DNA from: Taibaiella sp. KBW10
Lineage (GTDB): Bacteria > Bacteroidota > Bacteroidia > Chitinophagales > Chitinophagaceae
Direction: 5' to 3'
DNA length: 39,919 bases
Assembly (NCBI RefSeq): GCF_003852495.1
Contig: NZ_QAJI01000001.1
Span: forward strand, 612,243-652,161
Shown here piece by piece: positions 34,487 to 39,919 of this stretch (its first letter is position 1; each line of letters starts with the position of its first letter). The notes beneath the pieces were generated by a model, which was not told the DNA's origin, did not search any database, and saw nothing but the letters and a program-made list of their open reading frames with translations. The translations under genes were made by a program, and so were the position numbers.

Positions 34487-34687
34487 AAACTCTATTAGCA
34501 AAAAATAAAATTTTAATGCAATTTATTTGAAATATAGGACAAAGTATGTATAAGTATTTATTTTTATACTGCTTATCAGACAAAACAGGTCATCTGCTTT
34601 CCGGTCGAAAATGGTAAAGAGCAAGGATATGAAGGGTTTTCTTCGACAGATTGAAAAAACATAGGGGTTATTATTAAATATAAAATA

Positions 34688-34721
34688 GCCACTACCCTAT
34701 CCTTACGAATCCGGCAGTGGC
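34688..34721 (-). terminator. Probable terminator of the Ycf48-like gene
   Basis: An imperfect inverted repeat (GCCACTACC at 34688-34696 with GGCAGTGGC at 34713-34721), followed in minus-strand sense by ATTTTATATTTAATA. The long loop and weak T tract lower confidence. Confidence 0.5.
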
Positions 34722-34737
34722 ACTCCTTCATAGGTTA

Positions 34738-35994
34738 TTACTTTAACACTTGTATCTTTTCTATATAATTACCTGTTGCGGTTTGTATGGCTAAAAAATA
34801 GGTACCATTCGCCAAGTCCGGGAAAGTAAATGTGGTCCGTTCTGTATTTAAAACACGAGATACCCTGCCGGTAGCATCTATTAAGGTAAGCCGCTCTATT
34901 TTTATATTTTTTTCATTTTGTATACGAATATCGCCCAGACTGGGGTTCGGGTAGACCTTAAATCCGCCCTGAGCTGCCGGAAGCGTATTGACAGCAGTGG
35001 TTCCTCCGCCATTGGTCGTTTTGAACAATCCGTGTCCACTGGCAAATCCGGTCTGTTCGTCCAACATTTCTATTTCCATCATTAGCATATCTGCCGGGCT
35101 AGTCGCCTGTACGCTCCAGGTCTGTCCTCCGTTTAAGGTCTTATATATGCGCTGATTATAGACTACGTATCCGTTCTGTTCACTTATAAAATGAACATCC
35201 GTCAGTGAGAACCCGGCAAACATAGTCCCCGGCATCTGCGCCCATGTATTGCCGCCATCACTTGTCTTTAACATCTTACTTGGCGCGCCTGTGGTAATGG
35301 CGAAGCCTAGCTGACTGTTTACAAATTGCATTTGTGTGATGCCCCCATAAACAAATACCTGTTGTGTTTCCGGTATTTCACTATACACGGGAGTCCAAGT
35401 ATTGCCACAATCAATGGTTTTAAATATCATGTCCCGATAAGCTACATTGCCCTGCTGTACCAAGCTCACAAAACCGGTACTTTGATTGATAAAATGAATA
35501 TTTGTAATGTAATGGCTCTCCGGGATCAGTTCTTGTGTTGTAAAGGTATCACCTCCATTAATGGTTCTACCTAAGATACCCATACTGCTTACAAAGCCGG
35601 TGTCTTTATTCAGAAAATGGATGGTGCTGAAATAATCACCCCCACTGATAGTATAGTTCATCTGTTGCCAGGTTTGCCCGCAATCCAAGGTTTTGTAGCA
35701 GGTAGGCGCTGTGGCAAAGGCAGCATAAGCCGCTACGAAGCCTGTATGCTGGTCTGTAAAATGCACTTTGAAGGACGAGGCATTCGTAAAAGCAAGTGTA
35801 TCCCAATGCACACCGCCATCTACAGATTTAAGCACACCGTCTCCGTCTGTTGAGGTGGCAAACAGGGTATCTTTATTCAAAACATTAAGCTGCGTAATCG
35901 CTGCAGTGGGCGATGCGGAGCGCATGGCCCACTGTGCCCGGGCTTGCACAATGAGGGCACTGAAGCTCAGTACCAATAGGATGATCTTTTTCAT
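34738..35994 (-). CDS. Ycf48-like beta-propeller protein with T9SS sorting tail
   Basis: A 418-residue exported protein with a signal peptide (LVLSFSALIVQARAQ), then about seven sialidase/BNR-type beta-propeller repeats of the Ycf48 (photosystem II assembly factor-like) class. Each repeats a K-T-x-D-x-G-x-T-W motif (KTLDCGQTWQQM, KTIDCGNTWTPV, KTSDGGNTWAQM, KTLNGGQTWSVQ) and a HFxxxxTGFV strand. The last ~75 residues form a T9SS type A sorting domain (FKVYPNPSLGDIRI, GTYFLAIQTATGNYIEKIQVLK), predicting outer-surface delivery through the PorQ-containing system. The organism is not photosynthetic by any sign here; the propeller is a general surface-protein module. Confidence 0.9.
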   Translation of the reverse strand: MKKIILLVLSFSALIVQARAQWAMRSASPTAAITQLNVLNKDTLFATSTDGDGVLKSVDGGVHWDTLAFTNASSFKVHFTDQHTGFVAAYAAFATAPTCYKTLDCGQTWQQMNYTISGGDYFSTIHFLNKDTGFVSSMGILGRTINGGDTFTTQELIPESHYITNIHFINQSTGFVSLVQQGNVAYRDMIFKTIDCGNTWTPVYSEIPETQQVFVYGGITQMQFVNSQLGFAITTGAPSKMLKTSDGGNTWAQMPGTMFAGFSLTDVHFISEQNGYVVYNQRIYKTLNGGQTWSVQATSPADMLMMEIEMLDEQTGFASGHGLFKTTNGGGTTAVNTLPAAQGGFKVYPNPSLGDIRIQNEKNIKIERLTLIDATGRVSRVLNTERTTFTFPDLANGTYFLAIQTATGNYIEKIQVLK

Positions 35995-36096
35995 GATTAT
36001 TCAATTTACAGGGTGAATTATCCTACAAATCTCCATCATAATCATGCCATACTGTTTGCAAAAAGAGGTATTTATACTGCAAAAAAGGGAAATTCT

Positions 36097-36921
36097 TTAT
36101 ATTTTAAACTCCGAAGGGGTTACGCCGGCCTGCATTTTAAACCAATTGGTAAAGTGGGCGGCTTCTTTAAATCCAAGTTCCAGCGCAATTTCATTGATAT
36201 TATGATCTGAGGTGATCAGCAATTGTTTTGCTTCCTTTAAGATTCGATCCTGGACCAATTGCTTTACGGTTTGTCCGGATGCCTGTTTGATCCTGTTCTG
36301 TAAGGTTCTTGGCGCAACATGTAATAATGCCGCGTATTGCGATAAGGTCCAGTTTCGTTTGAAGTTTTTATGGATCAAAGAAATAATTTTCTGCAACAGC
36401 GGGTCATTGGTTTTTGGCGTGTGCGGAATGTGATGAAAGGAGGTGGCAATCTTCGTGAGCATTGCGCCGATTAATTGCAGCATATAAAGTTTATCCCCGG
36501 CGTTATCCTGCATTTCCCGAAAGATAAATGCAAATTTCTGCTGTTCTTCTTCATTCAATCTAATGATACGGGAATAGTCAAAAATATGCCGAAAGTCTAT
36601 TTCCGGGTTTATGGTCGCTAATTTATATAAAAACTGTTCCTTATATACGATTGCAAAACCACTGGATTGCATATGACGTTCCACCCAATGCAGGTCCCGC
36701 GCAGCAATCAGGTGTATCGAATTATCTTCTATATTGTAATGCTGAAAACTAATATTGTGGGTGCCTCCGCCTTTCAGAAAAACCATCACCTCATTATACT
36801 CATGGGCATGAAAATTATCGAAGGGATAACTTCCCGGATTATCTAATTGTACAAACCGGGCGATATTGCTTTTTACATCATCATCCGAATATTTGTAGGT
36901 CTGGTAAATATCTGCTTTCAT
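36097..36921 (-). CDS. AraC-family transcriptional regulator with cupin-like sensor domain
   Basis: A 274-residue regulator: an N-terminal cupin-like sensing domain (about 10-100; FDNFHAHEYNEVMVFLKGGGTHNISF, DNSIHLIAARDLHWVERHM) and a C-terminal pair of AraC helix-turn-helix motifs (about 175-274). These are WTLSQYAALLHVAPRTLQNRIKQASGQTVKQLVQDRIL and INEIALELGFKEAAHFTNWFKMQAGVTPSEF. The ligand and targets are unknown. It is monocistronic and divergent from an empty region, with no obvious operon partner. Confidence 0.9.
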   Translation of the reverse strand: MKADIYQTYKYSDDDVKSNIARFVQLDNPGSYPFDNFHAHEYNEVMVFLKGGGTHNISFQHYNIEDNSIHLIAARDLHWVERHMQSSGFAIVYKEQFLYKLATINPEIDFRHIFDYSRIIRLNEEEQQKFAFIFREMQDNAGDKLYMLQLIGAMLTKIATSFHHIPHTPKTNDPLLQKIISLIHKNFKRNWTLSQYAALLHVAPRTLQNRIKQASGQTVKQLVQDRILKEAKQLLITSDHNINEIALELGFKEAAHFTNWFKMQAGVTPSEFKI

Positions 36922-37528
36922 TTTCTATATTTTTAAATAACCGGCGCTTCAAATTATGAAAATAATCTTAATCATTAAGATCATTAAGCAGCAAAAAGCC
37001 GGACACTAAAACACTGTCTTTTGTACAATCCCCTTAACGCTATATTACACTTATCTTATCGCAAATAAAGCACATAATATGTTATCCTTCCTATCGAATA
37101 TAATAACATTAAAATTTATGATTAGCGAATATGAGAAAGCTACTATTCCTCTTTTCGTCATCCCGGCCGCACTAAAAAAATGTCCTTAAAGTATCATTTA
37201 ATATCATCATTACTGCCCTTGCCTTATAATAATCCAGGACGGGCAATTAGCGTATACAACGATACCGGCACTTAAATAAATACTTATGAAAACGAATTTA
37301 ATACTGAGCATTATCATGCCATAGTACCCTGCTGCCCCAAGTACCTTTAGTACTCAAAAATACACTATTAAAAACAGCAGAAATAAAACATGATAATCAT
37401 TGATAAGCGGTGGTGTTTTCAGTAGGATTAGGCTAATGATTATATAACCCGAAATAGTGGAAGCGGTAATGTTACCGCTGTTTTGTTATATACGACTTCA
37501 GGATAAGATTATCAAAACGCCTATAAAC
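36922..37528 (+). other. Long non-coding stretch upstream of the tRNA cluster
   Basis: About 600 bp with no convincing gene. A short plus-strand frame at 37286-37393 starts like a signal peptide (MKTNLILSIIMP) but is broken by a TAG after 12 codons. A hairpin with a T tract follows near 37462-37486. This may be a decayed gene or a small transcript. Confidence 0.4.
37462..37486 (+). terminator. Possible plus-strand terminator without a clear gene
   Basis: Inverted repeat AGCGGTAA / TTACCGCT (37462-37469 with 37472-37479) followed by GTTTTGTT on the plus strand. No annotated plus-strand gene precedes it. Confidence 0.4.
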
Positions 37529-37534
37529 AAAAAA

Positions 37535-37559
37535 TCCTCGCTATAAAAAATAGTGAGGA
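37535..37559 (-). terminator. Terminator of the tRNA operon
   Basis: Inverted repeat with one G-T pair (37535-37544 with 37550-37559), followed in minus-strand sense by ATTTTTTG. It lies just past the last tRNA-Val. Confidence 0.8.
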
Positions 37560-37569
37560 AAAATTTATG

Positions 37570-37644
37570 TGGAAGCACACGGATTCGAACCGCGGACCCT
37601 CTCGGTGTAAACGAGATGCTCTGAACCAGCTGAGCTATGCTTCC
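37570..37644 (-). tRNA. tRNA-Val (anticodon TAC), copy 3 in transcription order
   Basis: A 75-nt cloverleaf on the minus strand. The acceptor stem GGAAGCA pairs with TGCTTCC, the anticodon loop is TTTACAC with anticodon TAC (Val), and the T loop is GGTTCGAATCC. Discriminator A; CCA is not encoded. The tRNA sequence is identical to the two upstream copies. Confidence 0.96.
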
Positions 37645-37667
37645 AAAATAATATTAAAAGAACGATG

Positions 37668-37742
37668 TGGAAGCACACGGATTCGAACCGCGGACCCTCT
37701 CGGTGTAAACGAGATGCTCTGAACCAGCTGAGCTATGCTTCC
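37668..37742 (-). tRNA. tRNA-Val (anticodon TAC), copy 2
   Basis: 75 nt, the same sequence and structure as the neighbouring copies; anticodon TAC. The spacer to copy 3 is 23 nt and nearly identical to the spacer before it, so the unit was duplicated in tandem. Confidence 0.96.
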
Positions 37743-37763
37743 AAAAATATTAAAAGAACGATG

Positions 37764-37838
37764 TGGAAGCACACGGATTCGAACCGCGGACCCTCTCGGT
37801 GTAAACGAGATGCTCTGAACCAGCTGAGCTATGCTTCC
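37764..37838 (-). tRNA. tRNA-Val (anticodon TAC), copy 1
   Basis: 75 nt, identical to the other two copies; anticodon TAC. It lies 41 nt downstream of tRNA-Leu and is transcribed from the same promoter. Confidence 0.96.
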
Positions 37839-37879
37839 AAGTAATTTTCAAAAACCATGATTTACTGTTAAATCATTTT

Positions 37880-37966
37880 TGGTGCCCAGAACAGGAATCG
37901 AACCTGCACATCCTTGCGAATACAAGATTTTGAGTCTAGCGCGTCTACCAATTCCGCCATCTGGGC
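37880..37966 (-). tRNA. tRNA-Leu (anticodon CAA)
   Basis: 87 nt including an encoded CCA end, with the long variable arm of leucine tRNAs (TATTCGCAAGGATG region). The acceptor GCCCAGA pairs with TCTGGGC; the anticodon loop CTCAAAA gives anticodon CAA. The anticodon stem CTAGA / TCTTG has a T-T mismatch at the second pair (28-42). Confidence 0.95.
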
Positions 37967-37998
37967 CTCAATATCATCCGATTTTTTCGAATGGACAG

Positions 37999-38028
37999 CA
38001 AAGGTAAATCAGTTTTTCTAAAAAACAA
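37999..38028 (-). promoter_or_regulatory. Promoter of the tRNA-Leu/Val/Val/Val operon
   Basis: The clearest full promoter in the window: minus-strand TTG (38026-38028), a 19-nt spacer, and TACCTTTG (37999-38006), the Bacteroidota TTG/TAnnTTTG pair. It lies about 33 nt upstream of the tRNA-Leu 5' end. Confidence 0.8.
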
Positions 38029-38469
38029 AAAAAGATTAGAATATTTTATCCGGCATGCATCAAACCCTTTTACATCAAGGTTCTGAAGTAAATCATGGTA
38101 TCCTAAAGAGTACATATAATCTACCGGATGGCATTATGAAAAACTGGACGAAACAGAATTAAAAACAGAAGCACTCATAAATAAATCATCCGTACACCAT
38201 CTATTATATAAGTAATATAGTATCCATTATTTTTTATCATTTTACATATGCCCTTTCTGCAGGGCAAATATGATAGCCAATAGGCAAAAAAACAAGATAG
38301 CAACTAATCGATACCATCGCGCCAGCTCTATCTATCAGGCTTCATCTACAGTTTAAAACAACATTAAGCAGTCTTGTTTATTTGCTTTACTTCAGCGCTT
38401 AAAACATGGGCTGGAAGGTTAAAAAAGAATAAAAAAGAATAAATTATTATTTTTTCCAATATTTTTCCT
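38029..38469 (+). other. Non-coding stretch between the tRNA promoter and the cold-shock gene
   Basis: About 440 bp, AT-rich, with no convincing open frame on either strand. It contains the divergent tRNA promoter at one end and the cold-shock promoter at the other. Confidence 0.45.
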
Positions 38470-38477
38470 TATCTTTG
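38470..38477 (+). promoter_or_regulatory. Promoter -7 box of the cold-shock gene
   Basis: TATCTTTG, an exact TAnnTTTG match, 30 nt before the ATG at 38507. Confidence 0.65.
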
Positions 38478-38506
38478 TGCTTTATTAATTATTTCAATTT
38501 TATCAA

Positions 38507-38701
38507 ATGCAAGAAGGAACAGTAAAATTCTTCAACACAACCAAAGGATTTGGTTTTATCACACCAGCAGATGGAGGAACCGACCTTTTCGTTCACGCGA
38601 GCGGCCTTATCAGCAATGAAATCCGTGAAAATGACCGCGTGTCATACGATTTGAAGGACGGCCAAAAAGGTCCAAATGCAGTTAATGTAAGAGTTATCTA
38701 A
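38507..38701 (+). CDS. Cold-shock domain protein (CspA family)
   Basis: A 64-residue single cold-shock domain that binds single-stranded RNA or DNA and acts as an RNA chaperone. Both RNA-binding motifs are present: RNP1 KGFGFI at 13-18 and RNP2 LFVHAS at 27-32, followed by the G(Q)KGPNAVNV end. The cold-shock label is by family; many such proteins are constitutive. It is monocistronic, between its own promoter and a strong terminator. Confidence 0.95.
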   Translation: MQEGTVKFFNTTKGFGFITPADGGTDLFVHASGLISNEIRENDRVSYDLKDGQKGPNAVNVRVI

Positions 38702-38719
38702 CTTTCAATATATTAATTG

Positions 38720-38753
38720 AAAAGGGGCATGATATTTATATCATGCCCCTTTT
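38720..38753 (+). terminator. Bidirectional terminator between two cold-shock-domain genes
   Basis: A 15-bp perfect inverted repeat (38720-38734 with 38739-38753), 4-nt loop, ending in TTTT on both strands. It is placed between convergent stop codons. Confidence 0.88.
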
Positions 38754-38769
38754 AGTTTTGTATCGAAGT

Positions 38770-39225
38770 CTAGCGTGGTTGCTTCTTAACCATTACCGCC
38801 TGCATTCCTTTTTTACCTCTCACAATTTCAAAAGAAACTTTATCATTTTCTGATATCATTTCAGTAAGATCATTGCTGTGTGTAAAATAACTGTTGTTAG
38901 AATCTTTTTCTTTGATAAATCCATAACCCTTCCCGGTATCGAAAAATGTAACGGTACCATACTTTACTTTATCTGCCACCGGCAAATTATGCGGCGCTAC
39001 AGAGAAAGAAATATCTTCTACATTAACTTCTTTCTTTTTGCGCGGATCTGGCGGCTTAGAAGAAAGATTACCATTCTCATCAACATACGCAATCATATCC
39101 TCTAAGTCTTTACCCTTATTGGAATTTGCTAAACGCTGTTCTTTCTTTTCCGCTTTTTCAATTTGTTTTTCTCTTTTCTTTTTTGCAATTTCTTTTTTAT
39201 TGCTGGTTTCATTTGGTCTTGCCAT
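38770..39225 (-). CDS. Lysine-rich protein with C-terminal cold-shock domain
   Basis: A 151-residue protein: a highly charged Lys/Glu-rich N-terminal helix (about 8-40), an acidic linker, and a C-terminal cold-shock domain (about 86-150). The domain has GTVTFFDTGKGYGFIKEKDSNNSYFTHSNDL; RNP1 is KGYGFI, and RNP2 is YFTHS instead of VFVHF. This architecture, starting MARPNET, is common in Bacteroidota. It probably binds RNA, with the basic tail adding affinity. It converges with the small cold-shock gene at 38507. Confidence 0.9.
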   Translation of the reverse strand: MARPNETSNKKEIAKKKREKQIEKAEKKEQRLANSNKGKDLEDMIAYVDENGNLSSKPPDPRKKKEVNVEDISFSVAPHNLPVADKVKYGTVTFFDTGKGYGFIKEKDSNNSYFTHSNDLTEMISENDKVSFEIVRGKKGMQAVMVKKQPR

Positions 39226-39919
39226 AAATAAATTTAAAGTGATGAATCAGTCTCTCCCTGAGTATGAGTGGAGATAGAGGAGTAGAGACTTTGGCAATAA
39301 AAGAACCTTATTTCTAAGCGTATCAACAGTGGATGGAGGAATGGACCTTATATGCAAATATCGTATATTTTAGCGACACTACCTATTCCTTAATGATATC
39401 GGCTGCTTTTCAGGGTCTGTTTCCGCTAAAGCGGCCTTATTATATTAAAGCAGAAACCCCTCCCCTCTTGTATCACCTGAAGGCCATATGCGTCAAAGAC
39501 CGTTTAAGGCTTCCCGAAAAAATATTTCAAAAGGGCATCGCCTGCTATTCCGCCATGCTCAGGTAGCCGTAGCACTCTTGCACTACCCGGTCGTATAAAT
39601 ATACTTAGAAGCTACATATTTTCCTGAAACGGGCGGCCATAAACAAGCCATCTATTCTACAATTTATTCTGCCTGTTATAACCAAGCCGGAAAAGGAATC
39701 GTAAAAACGGAAGCATCAAAGCCAAAGCGCCAGCTGGCACTTATACGGTGATAACAGCCACATCAAAGCTAAGCCTGTACTTATTGGCAAGTAAAAATAC
39801 CTGTTTTAAAAAATGGGTATTTCTATCTGCTTTTTCACTATATCTGCCATCTAACTTTATCTAATTAAGGCACTCACTTACTATAATACATGAAATTATT
39901 ATAAATATAATGGGACTCA
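39226..39919 (+). other. Terminal stretch with no convincing gene
   Basis: About 690 bp. A 77-codon plus-strand frame at 39333-39566 has no recognisable features and is not called. Near 39718-39800 one frame reads SIKAKAPAGTYTVITATS, which resembles the repeat strands of Bacteroidota surface adhesins, but it is isolated, with no start, and soon runs into unrelated sequence. It may be a remnant. A weak hairpin lies near 39795-39822. Confidence 0.35.

Noticed and set aside
37570-37838. Tandem repeats of about 97 bp considered as a CRISPR-like array
   Set aside because: Each repeat is a complete tRNA-Val gene with short, nearly identical spacers; no cas genes are present.
39333-39566. 77-codon plus-strand frame near the right end
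   Set aside because: No signal peptide, no domain, no promoter or ribosome-binding context, and odd composition; probably chance.

Overview
The window reads as chromosomal DNA of a Bacteroidota bacterium, most likely in or near the Chitinophagales/Sphingobacteriales (family placement is an inference). Support comes from several places: a type IX secretion component (PorQ) and proteins with T9SS type A sorting tails; many -7 boxes of the Bacteroidota type TAnnTTTG placed just upstream of genes; an atpD-atpC pair split from the other ATP synthase genes, with a very short epsilon subunit; and a lysine-rich cold-shock-domain protein typical of the group. About 35 protein genes and four tRNAs are supported.

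Layout. 0-2.4 kb: DEAD-box RNA helicase and gapA. 2.6-5.4 kb: a short and a long paralogous secreted PKD-type protein; the long one has a T9SS tail. 5.6-11 kb: MgtC-like membrane protein, MlaD/MCE protein, PorQ, FabI and a large exported protein of unknown function. 11-19.1 kb, all on the minus strand: lipoprotein, MurB, small unknowns, a malate/lactate-type dehydrogenase, DUF2480, DUF3108, a TPR protein and a TlpA-like thioredoxin. 19.2-22.8 kb: RlmD (TTG start), a translationally coupled lipoprotein/beta-barrel pair, and Aat.

23-29.2 kb: a MocR/PdxR-type regulator is divergent from a tight biotin operon: ferritin-like diiron protein, bioF, bioD, bioB, bioA. No bioC, bioH or bioW is present. 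The ferritin-like gene overlaps bioF by 8 nt, making it a candidate for the missing pimeloyl step or an accessory role.

29.2-32.6 kb: a ChaN-like protein and, convergent to it, the most interesting locus. This is a DUF692/MNIO (multinuclear non-heme iron oxidative) enzyme directly preceded by an overlooked 57-residue gene ending in CPACGMG. About 0.8 kb upstream lies a second, paralogous 74-residue peptide gene ending in CITCGRG. The two share a lipoprotein-like leader that aligns without gaps over 33 residues and a C-terminal CxxCGxG. They look like two precursors of a modified, exported, possibly lipid-anchored RiPP.

32.6-39.9 kb: ATP synthase beta/epsilon, a Ycf48-like T9SS cargo protein, an AraC-family regulator, a tRNA-Leu/Val/Val/Val operon with a good promoter and terminator, two cold-shock-domain genes facing a shared terminator, and about 0.7 kb with no convincing gene.
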